From Acetobacteraceae bacterium (lineage in GTDB: Bacteria; Pseudomonadota; Alphaproteobacteria; Acetobacterales; Acetobacteraceae): a stretch of 35,201 nt of DNA. The notes under the pieces are model-generated. The model saw only the letters and a program-made list of their open reading frames with translations. It was not told the DNA's origin and made no database searches. A program made the position numbers and the translations under genes. The stretch is taken from the NCBI GenBank assembly GCA_009693865.1, contig SHWL01000030.1, positions 1 to 35,201 of the forward strand, written 5' to 3'. Position 1 is the first letter of the stretch; every line of letters begins with the position of its first letter. Of the stretch, positions 8,498 to 17,167 are shown piece by piece.

Positions 8498-9632
8498 AGA
8501 AGTGCTTCCATCTTTGGCCTCGGCCCGCCGCCTGGTCGTCAAGATCGGCAGCTCCCTGGTCGTGGATGAAAAAGCCGCCGCGCCACGCACCACCTGGCTC
8601 GCCGGGGTGGCCGAGGACATCGCCGCCGCGCGGGCACGCGGGACCGAGATCATCGTCGTGTCGTCCGGCGCCATCGCTTTGGCCCGCCGCACCCTGGGCC
8701 TCACCCGCCGCCAGTTGAGGCTCGAGGAAAAGCAGGCCGCCGCCGCGGTCGGCCAGATCCGCCTGGCCCAGGCGTGGAGCGAGGCGTTGTCGGCTCGGAA
8801 GCTGACGGCGGCGCAATTGTTGCTGACCCTTGACGATACCGAGGACCGGCGCCGTTACCTCAACGCCCGCGCCACGCTTTCAACGTTGCTGAGCCTGGGC
8901 TGCGTCCCGGTGATCAACGAGAACGATACGGTGGCGACGACGGAAATTCGTTTCGGCGATAACGACCGGCTCGCCGCTCGCGTGGCGGAGATGGTGCGCG
9001 CCGATATGCTCGTGCTGCTGTCCGATATCGACGGCCTGTATACAGCCGATCCTCGCCGCGATCCCACCGCCGAACATCTGCCCGTGGTGGCGGCCCTGAC
9101 ACCGGAGATCGAGGCAATGGGCGGGGAACCGCCGCCCGGTTATTCCTCCGGCGGCATGCGCACCAAGCTGGTGGCGGCGCGCATCGCTACCCAGGCCGGC
9201 GTGGCGATGGCGATCGCGCAGGGCCACGTGGAGCGTCCGTTACGAGCGTTGGAACAAGGTGCGCGATGCACGTGGTTCCTGCCCGCGGCGGACGGGCCCT
9301 CGGCGTGGAAGCGCTGGATCGCGGGATCGCTCGCCGCCGAAGGCGTGTTCACCGTCGACCTGGGCGCCGCGCGAGCGCTACGGGATGGGCGTTCATTGCT
9401 GCCAGCCGGGGTGAAGGCAGTCGAGGGAACCTTCCAGCGTGGTGATCCGGTACTGGTGCGGGGACCGGATGGCGCCGCTCTGGCGCGTGGGTTGTCCGCC
9501 TATGGATCCGAGGACGCGGTCCGCATCGCCGGAAACCGGTCGGGCCAGATCGAGGCAATTCTGGGCTGGCGCGGACGGGATGAGATGATCCATCGGGACG
9601 ATCTGGTTGTGCTGGACGCGGGAGACCGATAG
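8463..9632 (+). CDS. proB: Glutamate 5-kinase
   Basis: A protein of up to 389 residues with an amino-acid kinase domain ([28 protein letters not shown] with [36 protein letters not shown]) followed by a C-terminal PUA domain ([31 protein letters not shown]). It phosphorylates glutamate in the first step of proline synthesis. The start is uncertain: ATGs at 8463 and 8484 lie inside a perfect palindrome, and GTG at 8490 or 8502 or TTG at 8514 are alternatives, the last with AAGGGAG at a usable distance. The conserved core begins only at about 8520. proA is not in the window. Confidence 0.95.
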   Translation: MARLVRAMTVKGEVLPSLASARRLVVKIGSSLVVDEKAAAPRTTWLAGVAEDIAAARARGTEIIVVSSGAIALARRTLGLTRRQLRLEEKQAAAAVGQIRLAQAWSEALSARKLTAAQLLLTLDDTEDRRRYLNARATLSTLLSLGCVPVINENDTVATTEIRFGDNDRLAARVAEMVRADMLVLLSDIDGLYTADPRRDPTAEHLPVVAALTPEIEAMGGEPPPGYSSGGMRTKLVAARIATQAGVAMAIAQGHVERPLRALEQGARCTWFLPAADGPSAWKRWIAGSLAAEGVFTVDLGAARALRDGRSLLPAGVKAVEGTFQRGDPVLVRGPDGAALARGLSAYGSEDAVRIAGNRSGQIEAILGWRGRDEMIHRDDLVVLDAGDR

Positions 9633-9643
9633 CCCAGGCTATC
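9628..9643. repeat. Small palindrome spanning two convergent stop codons
   Basis: GATAGCC (9628-9634) and GGCTATC (9637-9643) surround CA. The palindrome contains the TAG of proB on the + strand and the TAG of the hydrolase gene on the minus strand, which end only six bases apart. It could be a minimal bidirectional end signal, but there are no T-runs. Confidence 0.4.
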
Positions 9644-10208
9644 CCAGACTTCGCAGCCAGTCCTTGGCGATTTGCCGGTCCATTTCGGTAATGGAATGGC
9701 CGACCGGCAACACATGATGCGCCACCATCGCGCTTGCCCGGGTCAGGCGGCCGGCCAACCGCTCCCCGTCGCCGGGCGAACGGCGGCTGTCTTTCGCGCC
9801 GTCGATGATAAGGACTGGTGTGCCATCCAGGCGCGGCGCCAGATCGTTCTGAAATGGCGACAATGGCCGGAACAGGATGGCCCCGGCCAGCAACCCCGGA
9901 TGGGTCAGCAGCAAGGCGGCCACCATGATCGCGCCGTTGGAAAAGCCGATAGCGATCGGCGGTCTGTGGAATTCATGGCGGGCGATGGCTTCCATCACCA
10001 GCGGAATTCTCATTTCGACATCGGATTCGTCGATCGTCCGGTCGGCGTTCCGGTGGAAGAACGCGAAACCGCCGTCGATCTCAACCGTGCCGCGCAGACC
10101 CAGAACCGGAGAGCCTGGCGCGACTTCAGCAGCCAGCGGAACGAGTTCGTGTTCGTCGCCGCCGGAGCCGTGCAGCAGCACGAGCGGGATGGATACGTCA
10201 GGCGGCAT
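9639..10208 (-). CDS. Alpha/beta hydrolase (carboxylesterase, YpfH/phospholipase-carboxylesterase type)
   Basis: A 189-residue cytoplasmic hydrolase. It has LLHGSGGDEHE (residues 11-21) at the oxyanion side, the nucleophile elbow GFSNG with S90, an aspartate in LIIDGAKD and the catalytic histidine in LPVGHSI. Length and motifs match small serine esterases of the YpfH / dienelactone-hydrolase-like group. I use the ATG at 10208, eight bases after the upstream amidohydrolase gene, because the longer frame would run into that gene. It is the last gene of a minus-strand run, so its substrate is probably an ester or lactone made by that pathway; this is inference. Confidence 0.85.
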   Translation of the reverse strand: MPPDVSIPLVLLHGSGGDEHELVPLAAEVAPGSPVLGLRGTVEIDGGFAFFHRNADRTIDESDVEMRIPLVMEAIARHEFHRPPIAIGFSNGAIMVAALLLTHPGLLAGAILFRPLSPFQNDLAPRLDGTPVLIIDGAKDSRRSPGDGERLAGRLTRASAMVAHHVLPVGHSITEMDRQIAKDWLRSLG

Positions 10209-10216
10209 CGTTGGGA

Positions 10217-11491
10217 TTACTCCGCCGCCTGAACCCGCCGGTGTTCCAACGCGGCGCGATCCAGCTTGTGCGATTCGCCACCTTTCAGGATCGCCACCAG
10301 ATTCTCGGCTCGTTGCAACAAACGAACATCCGCGACAGGATCGCCGTCGACCAGCAGCAAATCGGCGAGGAACCCCTCGCGAATTTGTCCACATTCGCCG
10401 CCCATGCCCATCAGGTCCGCGCCAAAACGGGTCGCGCAGATCAGCGCCTCACCGGGGGAGTATCCGAGATGGTTGACGAAATGCTCGATGTCGCGCGCAT
10501 TTTGTCCCTGAGGTGTGCGGGCAAAACCGTAATCGCCACCGACCACCACGCGAATACCGCGTTTGTTCATTTCGCGGTAGGCACGCCCCGCGGCTTCCAG
10601 ACCCACGGTGAGACCTTGCTTGATGGCGGGATGGATGGCGCCCTCCCGAGCCTCATGCACCGCGACATGCAGCAAGCCGATTGCGGGACCAACGAAAACG
10701 CGGTCTTTCACCGACTCGAGCAGGTCAAGCGCTTCTTCGTCGGCGTGCTCGCAATGATAGATCACATCGACACCGCATCGAACCGCGCGTTTCACCGACT
10801 CGGCGGATCGGCAATGCGCGTTGACCAGGCGGCCGAAATCATGCGCCACTTCCACGCCCGCGCGAATTTCCGCTTCCGTCATCACTGTGCGCGGCGGTGC
10901 ACCCAGGCGTGTGTAATCGTCACCGGATATGTTGAGTTTGATGCTGTCGGCGCCTTCGCGAATGCACAGACGCGCCAGCTTCATCACCTCGATGGGGCCA
11001 TCGGCGATGATGGCGAAACTGTCGCGAAACTGATGCGCGCGGCGCTCATCGCCCAGGCCGCCGGTGACGGTGATTTCGGGACCGCAGGCCCGCATTCGAG
11101 GGCCCGGAATGTCCCCCGCGTCGATCGCGTTGCGGATGACGATGTCCAGACGCAGCTTCGAGCTCGCGGCGCTGTAGGCGCCCGTGAAGCCCCGATCGAG
11201 CAAAAGGCGAGCGTTCTTCGCCGTGGCGAGCGTATGCTCCTCGGGCGGCAGATCGCCCAGTTCGGTCGACACCGCGCTGTCGATATAGCTGATATGGGCG
11301 TGGCCTTCGATCAGGCCAGGCATCAGCGTCATGCCATTGGCCTCGACGATTTCGGCGCCGGCGGCTTCGAGCTGGCCCAACTGGGTGGCGACGGCGCGGA
11401 TGCGCTCGCCCTCGATCAGAACATCGGCGGGGTAAGCGGGCGCACCGGAGCCGTCCCAGACGCGCGTATTACGAAACAAAATCCGAGCCAT
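10217..11491 (-). CDS. Metal-dependent amidohydrolase (imidazolonepropionase / Xaa-Pro dipeptidase-like)
   Basis: A 424-residue amidohydrolase. It has the composite beta domain typical of the superfamily (VWDGSGAPAYPADVLIEGERI), the metal-binding HAH at 64-66 in GLIEGHAHISYID, the lysine in SIKLNISG that is usually carboxylated, histidines in VNAHCRS and YHCEHAD, and an aspartate in VVGGDYGF. Relatives hydrolyse cyclic amides, N-acyl amino acids or dipeptides. The ATG at 11491 has GGAGGAGG with five-base spacing. It lies between a solute-binding protein gene (17 bp) and an esterase gene (8 bp), suggesting hydrolysis of an imported amide or peptide-like compound. The exact substrate cannot be read. 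Confidence 0.88.
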   Translation of the reverse strand: MARILFRNTRVWDGSGAPAYPADVLIEGERIRAVATQLGQLEAAGAEIVEANGMTLMPGLIEGHAHISYIDSAVSTELGDLPPEEHTLATAKNARLLLDRGFTGAYSAASSKLRLDIVIRNAIDAGDIPGPRMRACGPEITVTGGLGDERRAHQFRDSFAIIADGPIEVMKLARLCIREGADSIKLNISGDDYTRLGAPPRTVMTEAEIRAGVEVAHDFGRLVNAHCRSAESVKRAVRCGVDVIYHCEHADEEALDLLESVKDRVFVGPAIGLLHVAVHEAREGAIHPAIKQGLTVGLEAAGRAYREMNKRGIRVVVGGDYGFARTPQGQNARDIEHFVNHLGYSPGEALICATRFGADLMGMGGECGQIREGFLADLLLVDGDPVADVRLLQRAENLVAILKGGESHKLDRAALEHRRVQAAE

Positions 11492-11508
11492 TGTTGCCTC
11501 CTCCGGTG

Positions 11509-13104
11509 TCAGCGGTCCATCCACACATCTTCCATCCGCCAGCCATTATACTGACTGTTGACCATCATCTTCATACCCTTGACCCAGGGATGCCAGCAGG
11601 TTCCGGCACGCCGATGATACAGGATCGGCCGCGCGAGTTCTTGCTGTAGCGTCTGGTCGATTTCCCACACCAACTGGCGGCGGCGCATCGGGTCGGTTTC
11701 CATCGACTGCCGTTCGATTTTCATATCCAGCTCTCGATTGCAATGACCCGTGTAGTTCCTCGCCGAACCGCAAACGTGATTCTGAAAGAAGACGATATCG
11801 GGGTCATCGGCCGGGACGCCAAGTACGTTGAGGCCGACGACGTAATCTTTCTTGATCAACTTGGGGACCCAGGTGGCTGTTTCGGTCAGTTCCAGCTCGC
11901 CTTCGAAATAAATCTCCCGCAACTGATCGATCAGGATCGTTCCCGGGTCGCGATAGGCCGCCAGATTGCGCACCGACACTTTGACCGGGAGTCGCTTGTC
12001 CGGCCCGTAACCCAGACCCCGCATGATCGCGCGTGCTTCCGCACGATTTTTCGCCACATCTTCGCCATGACCTGGCACGCTGGCCAACATCTCCCGGGGC
12101 AGACCCCAGGCTCCATCCGGCGGCGGCTGCATCGCCCCGCCAATATCTCCCGCACCCTGGGCGAGGATATCGATGAAGGCTTTGCGATCCAGCGTAAGCG
12201 CCATGGCGCGCCGCACCTCTCCGTTATCGAACGGCGGAACGGTCCGATTGATCAGCACACCGACGGAGTCGCTCGTTGGCGTGACCTCGCACACTACCTG
12301 GGGTGCCTGTGCCTTCAGGTCGGCCAGCAGCGGGACCGTGACCTCGTTGGGAAAGGTCATGTCGAATTTATCGGCGACGAAAGCCAGGAGCGCGGTCGAG
12401 CGGTTCGGGATAATGGTATACTCGACGCCGTCCAGATACGGTCGTCCCGGTTTCCAGTAATCGGGATTGCGCTCAATCTTAATGCTCTGGTTGGGTTTGT
12501 AGTCGACAAACCGGAACGGTCCGGTGCCAATCGGATGTTGCCGCATGTCCCGCGGATGGACATGGCAGGGATACATCGGCGCGTCGCCCGATGCGAGCAG
12601 CGCCAGCAACGGCGGTTGCGGCCGTTTCAACCGGATCGTTGCTTCATGGGCTCCGTTGACCGTGACGCCCGCGATATTGACCCACCAGCTTTCCCGATAA
12701 TTCAGGCGGAGCTTTTCCTTGCCCTGATTGGTCAGCAAATCGAACGTGCATTTGACGTCGTTGGCGGTGAACGGTTTGCCGTCGTGCCAGCGGACTCCCT
12801 GGCGCAACTGAAACGTCAGCGCGGTTCCGTCTGAACTCCAGGCCCAGGCGGTGGCCAGCTCGGGGATGATGGTGCCCGGCTCGTTGCGAGGGATGTGCTG
12901 GTCGTAAATGATCAGATTGTTCATCACCCCCATCATGGGCATGATGACACCGACCGTCCCTTCCTCATGAATCGACATGCTGGCGGGGCTGTCCCGATGG
13001 TAAACGCGCAACGTGCCGCCGGCTTTCTCCGCCGCCGAGGGACCACCCCACAAACTCCCAAATAACAATATCGCCGCCGTCAAAATCGAAGCCCACCGTG
13101 TCAT
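11509..13104 (-). CDS. ABC transporter periplasmic solute-binding protein, family 5 (peptide/opine/nickel type)
   Basis: A 531-residue SBP_bac_5 protein. A signal peptide covers roughly residues 1-25 (MTRWASILTAAILLFG, ending PSAA-EK). The fold is shown by GGTLRVYHRDSPAS, the conserved LTFQLRQGVRWHDGKPFTANDV (typical FxLRxGVxWHDGxPFxAxDV pattern), PIGTGPFRFVDY and RNPDYWKPGRPYLD. The ATG at 13104 has AAGGA about nine bases upstream. It delivers oligopeptides or similar ligands to an inner-membrane permease, but no permease or ATPase gene lies nearby, so it is an orphan. It is cotranscribed with the MmgE/PrpD gene upstream and the amidohydrolase gene downstream. Confidence 0.92.
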   Translation of the reverse strand: MTRWASILTAAILLFGSLWGGPSAAEKAGGTLRVYHRDSPASMSIHEEGTVGVIMPMMGVMNNLIIYDQHIPRNEPGTIIPELATAWAWSSDGTALTFQLRQGVRWHDGKPFTANDVKCTFDLLTNQGKEKLRLNYRESWWVNIAGVTVNGAHEATIRLKRPQPPLLALLASGDAPMYPCHVHPRDMRQHPIGTGPFRFVDYKPNQSIKIERNPDYWKPGRPYLDGVEYTIIPNRSTALLAFVADKFDMTFPNEVTVPLLADLKAQAPQVVCEVTPTSDSVGVLINRTVPPFDNGEVRRAMALTLDRKAFIDILAQGAGDIGGAMQPPPDGAWGLPREMLASVPGHGEDVAKNRAEARAIMRGLGYGPDKRLPVKVSVRNLAAYRDPGTILIDQLREIYFEGELELTETATWVPKLIKKDYVVGLNVLGVPADDPDIVFFQNHVCGSARNYTGHCNRELDMKIERQSMETDPMRRRQLVWEIDQTLQQELARPILYHRRAGTCWHPWVKGMKMMVNSQYNGWRMEDVWMDR

Positions 13105-13165
13105 GGTATGTTTTCCTTCAGGCCGTTCCTTGTTGTTCTGCACCTGGGAGATATTGCTCCGGCGA

Positions 13166-14536
13166 TCAACCCGTGGCCACCCGCAACAAACCAGTGAGCC
13201 GCGAGACGTTGGTCAACGCGCGGAAATCATGGATCAGCGACAGGCTCATTTCGATCTCACTCGCGGGTAATCCGGAGGCGGGCATCAACTCCCGGTACTT
13301 CGTATTCAGATCGTTCCACGAAAGTCCCAATGCCGCGGAACCGGAGGGTTCGAACACGGTGCTGGAAAACAGACGCCCATCGTGGGTCCGGACTGTCACC
13401 GTCGCTCCCTGCCGGTATTGCGCCTCATTTTCCACGGGTTCGATGACCAACTGAACCCTGTCGATCAGGCCGTGGATGGTTGGATCGGCGATCTTTTCAG
13501 GGCTGGCATGCATCCAGGAAAACCCATGATCCGCGGCACCGGCGGCGGCGAAATAAGTGGGGCTGTGTGCCATGTCGATCAGATCCGCCGGATGTTTCGG
13601 CCCACTCAACGCGGTCATGCCTGGACGGTGAATGATGATGCTGTCGATTTGTTCCGCTTTGACATCCCCCTGGCGCGCCGCATTGCCCGCGGCCTCGCCG
13701 ATCGCGTGAAACGGGTGACCGCCTGGCACGAGCTTGATCGCCATGTCCGTGAGGATATCCCAGGTTTTGCCCATGTTCTTGGTCGCGATGCCACCCGCCG
13801 TCATGCCATCGACGCCGCCAAAGGCTTCGAAGAAACCGCGCTTCGCCTCCAGAATCCGCGCCTCGCCCACGAAACCACGCTGTGCCGCCAGTGCCGCGTT
13901 GGCGCCATGCATCGCGGCGAGGCCCGCGTGCCATTCCCGGGACACGCTGGTATCCGCGGCCGTCGCGAGCCCGCCGATGGACACGGCAGTCAGCGCGATG
14001 GTTTGCGCCATTTGTTCCGCGCTTAATTCCAACATCCGGGCGGAAGCGACCGCGGACGCGAAGGCCGCGCCCAGACAACCGTGGAAGCCACGATCTTTGA
14101 ACGTGGGCGTGATGGCTTCGCTGATCCGGCCAGCCGCCTCGTAGCCCAGAACGATCGCGGTCAGCACGGCCTCGCCGCCGGAGCCCTCGCGTTCGGCGAA
14201 GGCCAGCGCGGCGGCGGTCAGCGGCGTCCCGGCATGAACAATGTTGCGGAGATCGCTGTCGTCGGAGGCGGCGGCGTCGCTCAGCACCGCGTTCGCCTGG
14301 ATCGCGCTGGCGACGGGCAGCTTCACGCCCGCGTCGAACCAAACCGCCGAGTCCTCTCTGCCGCCCCTCTCCTGCGCCATCGCCCGAACGATCCGCGCCG
14401 ACTCGATCCCCGTGCCACAGGCGGCGCTGGCCAAAGTACTGGCGATCACCATCGCCGCGTAATCCAATGCACGCTCCGGCAGATCGGCGGTCTTCGTCTC
14501 GGTCAGGAATGTGGCCAGTTGGCGCGCGACGGTCAT
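13166..14536 (-). CDS. MmgE/PrpD family protein (first copy)
   Basis: A 456-residue member of the MmgE/PrpD family, which includes 2-methylcitrate dehydratase, iminodisuccinate epimerase and cis-aconitate decarboxylase. It shows the all-helical N-terminal domain pattern (AIQANAVLSDAAASDDSD, the site where the family often has N-x-x-x-x-H-x-x-D-x-D), TPTFKDRGFHGCLGAAFASAVASARML, and VSREWHAGLAAMHGANAALAAQRGF. The ATG at 14536 has GGGAGAG about eight bases upstream; a longer frame would cross the divergent gene. It is first in a minus-strand run of four genes. Reaction unknown: the family covers dehydratases, decarboxylases and epimerases of di- and tricarboxylic acids. No prpB/prpC genes are present, so propionate catabolism is unlikely. 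Confidence 0.9.
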   Translation of the reverse strand: MTVARQLATFLTETKTADLPERALDYAAMVIASTLASAACGTGIESARIVRAMAQERGGREDSAVWFDAGVKLPVASAIQANAVLSDAAASDDSDLRNIVHAGTPLTAAALAFAEREGSGGEAVLTAIVLGYEAAGRISEAITPTFKDRGFHGCLGAAFASAVASARMLELSAEQMAQTIALTAVSIGGLATAADTSVSREWHAGLAAMHGANAALAAQRGFVGEARILEAKRGFFEAFGGVDGMTAGGIATKNMGKTWDILTDMAIKLVPGGHPFHAIGEAAGNAARQGDVKAEQIDSIIIHRPGMTALSGPKHPADLIDMAHSPTYFAAAGAADHGFSWMHASPEKIADPTIHGLIDRVQLVIEPVENEAQYRQGATVTVRTHDGRLFSSTVFEPSGSAALGLSWNDLNTKYRELMPASGLPASEIEMSLSLIHDFRALTNVSRLTGLLRVATG

Positions 14537-14633
14537 GGAACGGCTCTCCCTCGGTTGGGGCAGTGTGGCACGATCTTGACCGGCGGTCAGGATGCGCGCC
14601 CAATCGGGGGACGGAAAACAAGGGAGAATGATC
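14537..14633. promoter_or_regulatory. Divergent control region of the catabolic block, with a 5-3-5 palindrome
   Basis: This 97-bp gap separates the first genes of two opposite transcription units, so it must hold both promoters or a shared operator. TGACC-GGC-GGTCA (14577-14589) is a perfect short palindrome near the middle, a plausible site for a dimeric regulator; TTGACC within it could also act as a rightward -35. No regulator gene lies in the block, so the regulator would be encoded elsewhere. Confidence 0.45.
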
Positions 14634-14990
14634 ATGAGCTTCGCCGTCAATCATGTGCACCTCAAAACCACGGATCCGGTCGCGACCGCCAAGTTCTACG
14701 TCGAGAATTTCGGCGCGACGATAAAGTCCGAGATCCCTGGCCGGGGCATTCAGGTCGACCTGCACGGGTTGCAACTGAACATCACCACCAAGATCGCATC
14801 CCAGAACCACGAACAGAACTACGGGATCGAGCATATCGCGCTGAACACCCAGGACTTCACGGGCACGCTGTCGGCTCTGAAGGCCAATGGCGTGAAGATC
14901 CTGGAGGAGATGATTGGCGGCAGCGGCCATCGGGTGTGCTTCCTGCAGGCACCCGACGGCGCGCAGATGGAAATCATCGAGAAGCCATAG
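14634..14990 (+). CDS. VOC (glyoxalase/bleomycin-resistance/extradiol) superfamily protein
   Basis: A 118-residue single-domain protein with two beta-alpha-beta-beta-beta modules: NHVHLKTTDPVATAKFYVENFGA at the start and GIEHIALNTQDF in the second half, ending QAPDGAQMEIIEKP. Possible metal ligands are the N-terminal H10/H12 region, H in IEHIAL, and the terminal E in MEIIE. Members are lyases, isomerases, epimerases or ring-cleavage enzymes. The ATG at 14634 has AAGGGAG at good spacing; the ATG at 14628 is too close to it. It is first in the + strand run and lies 12 bp before the LLM gene. Substrate unknown. Confidence 0.87.
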   Translation: MSFAVNHVHLKTTDPVATAKFYVENFGATIKSEIPGRGIQVDLHGLQLNITTKIASQNHEQNYGIEHIALNTQDFTGTLSALKANGVKILEEMIGGSGHRVCFLQAPDGAQMEIIEKP

Positions 14991-15002
14991 GAACGCCGCT
15001 CC

Positions 15003-15923
15003 GTGGCCCTGAAGGACAAGATCCCCCTTGGCATGTCGTTGCCGCATCGTTCGCCCGATCCGCTGGCTTTGACGACGGTCGGATTGGTGGCGCGGCGGGC
15101 CGAGGAACTGGGATTCCGCGATCTTTGGGTTACGGAGAACACGGCCGACGACGGCGTCTGTTTGGATCCGGTGGTGATCCTGACTTACGCCGCGTCGATC
15201 ACCAGCCGTATCCGGGTTGGCGCCTCGGTGGTGGTGCTGCCGATTCACAGCCCGCTGATGGTCGCGCATCAGTGGGCGACGCTGGATTTCATCAGCGGCG
15301 GGCGCGCCACTCTGGCGGTCGGTCTGGGCCGGGAACACCATTACCGGGATTTTCAGATCCCTGTCGTGGCGCGGGTCCGGCGGTTTCGCGAAGAAGTCGA
15401 GCTGATCAAGGCGCTTTGGTCGCAAAAAACCGTGACGTATCGCGGCGAAATCTATCAAATTGAGAACGTTTCGCTCGCCACGCGACCTGTGCAAAAGCCC
15501 GGAATTCCACTTTGGATGGGCGTCGGGCATCCAAACGCCGTGCGGCGGACAGCCCGACTCGCCGACGGATGGATGGGCTCGGGTGGGTCGAGCATTGCCG
15601 AATTTCAGGCCTCGATTCCCATTCTGAAACAAGCGTTGGAGAAGGAAGGACGCGACCCCACCACCTTCCCGATTTCGAAACGTGTGTTCATGGCGGTGGA
15701 CGAACGGCCCGCCGTGGCGCGCGCCGAACTCAACCGCTGGTTTACCGAGGTTTACCACAACCCCGCGGGCACCGATGCGTCCGGACTTCACGGCACGCCG
15801 GAACAGGTCGCGGAACGGCTGGAGGAACTGGTCGCGTCCGGGGCAAACCATTTGTTGCTGAATCCGATATCGCGGCACGCCGAACAGCTTGAGGCGGTCG
15901 CGGAACTCACCGGTCTTAAGTAA
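15003..15923 (+). CDS. LLM class flavin-dependent oxidoreductase
   Basis: A 306-residue luciferase-like TIM-barrel protein. Typical features are ARRAEELGFRDLWVTEN, ASITSRIRVGASVVVLPIHSP, FISGGRATLAVGLGR, the REEVELIKALW helix and GIPLWMGVGHPNAVRRTARLADGW. It uses FMNH2 or F420H2; GLGR-x-x-x-Y is typical of both. Start GTG at 15003 follows AGGA. It is translated directly before the acyl-CoA-dehydrogenase-like flavoprotein gene (one base between). Monooxygenation of a pathway intermediate is likely, but no partner flavin reductase gene is present nearby. Confidence 0.9.
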   Translation: MALKDKIPLGMSLPHRSPDPLALTTVGLVARRAEELGFRDLWVTENTADDGVCLDPVVILTYAASITSRIRVGASVVVLPIHSPLMVAHQWATLDFISGGRATLAVGLGREHHYRDFQIPVVARVRRFREEVELIKALWSQKTVTYRGEIYQIENVSLATRPVQKPGIPLWMGVGHPNAVRRTARLADGWMGSGGSSIAEFQASIPILKQALEKEGRDPTTFPISKRVFMAVDERPAVARAELNRWFTEVYHNPAGTDASGLHGTPEQVAERLEELVASGANHLLLNPISRHAEQLEAVAELTGLK

Positions 15924-15924
15924 C

Positions 15925-17124
15925 GTGGACTTTTCCCTGACGCCAGAACAGGAACTGTTGCGGGCGAAGTGCAGGGACCTGGCAGCGGATTTTGCGACAC
16001 GCTCCGCCGCGCATGATCGAGAAGCCTCGCACCCGATTGAAAATTACGACCGGTTGCGGCGGGAGGGCTTTCTGCATCTGACGGTGCCAAAACGGCTGGG
16101 CGGATCGGGCTTCGATTTTCTCAGCCACACGATCGCTTTTGAGGCGTTGGGAACCGGCTGCCCGTCCACTGCGCTGGCGTTCAACATGCATGCCTCGGTC
16201 GTCATGCCGTTGCTGGAAAGCGATGAAGTTTCGATGCCCGCGAAACACAAGATCGCCGATCTGGTGGTAAGTCAGGGCAAAATGATCGGCGGAAATTTTT
16301 CCGAAACCGGCCACACGTCGTTAATCGGCGAACGTCCACTGACGGTCCGGGCTCGCGCTGTCGCGGGAGGATACCGCATCACCGGCCGGAAAATGTTCGC
16401 CTCCATGTTGCAAGCGGCCGATTACGTTCTGGTCCTGGTGCATCCGGAAGGCGTCACGGGCCCCTCGCCGGGGATGTTGGCGATGATTCCACCGGACGCC
16501 GAGGGCCGCCGTGTCATCGCGAACTGGGACACGCTTGGCATGCGCGCGACCCGCAGCGATTCGCTGGTGCTGGAGGATTGTTTCGTTCCGGATGACGCGA
16601 TCTTGTACCGTTCCGCGGATATCCGGCCGTTCCGTATCACCGGCGCGAACTGGTTCTGGGCATCCTATACCTCGGTTTATCTGGGGCTTGCCGGCGCGGC
16701 TTACGACGAGTTGCGAAACGTCCTGAACGCAAGGCGGCCCGAGGGCTACGCGCAATCGCTCGCCTGGCACCCGGACGCTCGGCGTCACATCGCGGAACTG
16801 AGCGTCGATCTTCAGGCGGCGCGTTTGATGACCTATCATTCCGCCTGGCTGCGAGACCGGGAAGGGCCCACGCCGGAGGTCATGGCCGCCATGTTTCGCG
16901 CCAAGTTCTTGGTCGGGCAGGCCACCAGCCGTATCACGCGCGCCGCGCTGACGTTGGGTGGCGCGCATGGGATCTTCAAAGGCTCGCGCCTGGAGCAATT
17001 GTTCCGCGACGGCGCCTTAACCGAAATACAACCTCCACCTTCGGATTTTTGCCTGTGGAATGTTGGGCTGCACGAGCTCGGGCTCGATCCGGCGGAGGCG
17101 ATGCCGCCCATGCGACCGGCTTAG
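15925..17124 (+). CDS. Acyl-CoA dehydrogenase family flavoprotein
   Basis: A 399-residue protein with the acyl-CoA dehydrogenase layout: N-terminal helices (DFSLTPEQELLRAKCRDLAADFA), the mid beta domain (FSETGHTSLIGERPLTVRARAVAGGYRITGRKMFASMLQAADYVLVLV, quoted in parts: SETGH, ITGRKMFAS, LGMRATRS), and C-terminal helices with LTLGGAHGIFKGSRLEQLFRD. GTG at 15925 starts one base after the LLM stop. The C-terminal LTEIQPPPSDFCLWNVG differs from the usual E-Gxxx ending of fatty acyl-CoA dehydrogenases and resembles the DszC/SfnB-like oxygenase branch, so it may be a flavin monooxygenase or dehydrogenase of a non-standard substrate. Confidence 0.87.
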   Translation: MDFSLTPEQELLRAKCRDLAADFATRSAAHDREASHPIENYDRLRREGFLHLTVPKRLGGSGFDFLSHTIAFEALGTGCPSTALAFNMHASVVMPLLESDEVSMPAKHKIADLVVSQGKMIGGNFSETGHTSLIGERPLTVRARAVAGGYRITGRKMFASMLQAADYVLVLVHPEGVTGPSPGMLAMIPPDAEGRRVIANWDTLGMRATRSDSLVLEDCFVPDDAILYRSADIRPFRITGANWFWASYTSVYLGLAGAAYDELRNVLNARRPEGYAQSLAWHPDARRHIAELSVDLQAARLMTYHSAWLRDREGPTPEVMAAMFRAKFLVGQATSRITRAALTLGGAHGIFKGSRLEQLFRDGALTEIQPPPSDFCLWNVGLHELGLDPAEAMPPMRPA

Positions 17125-17167
17125 CTCACGGCAATATAATTGACCCGCTTATGGAAGGACGCCTCCC

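Noticed and set aside
10211..11554. A 447-codon + strand frame opposite the amidohydrolase gene
   Set aside because: Antisense shadow: the minus-strand frame has clear metal-binding motifs and a strong ribosome-binding site; the + frame has no recognisable domain.
13166..14536. Reading the MmgE/PrpD gene as prpD of the methylcitrate cycle
   Set aside because: No prpB, prpC or acn gene is near, and a second divergent family member is in the same block, so propionate catabolism is not supported.
13497..15878. A 793-codon open frame on the minus strand across the divergent control region
   Set aside because: It overlaps the well-supported MmgE/PrpD, VOC and LLM genes; its product is rich in arginine, histidine and glycine in low-complexity runs, as expected for an antisense frame in high-GC DNA.
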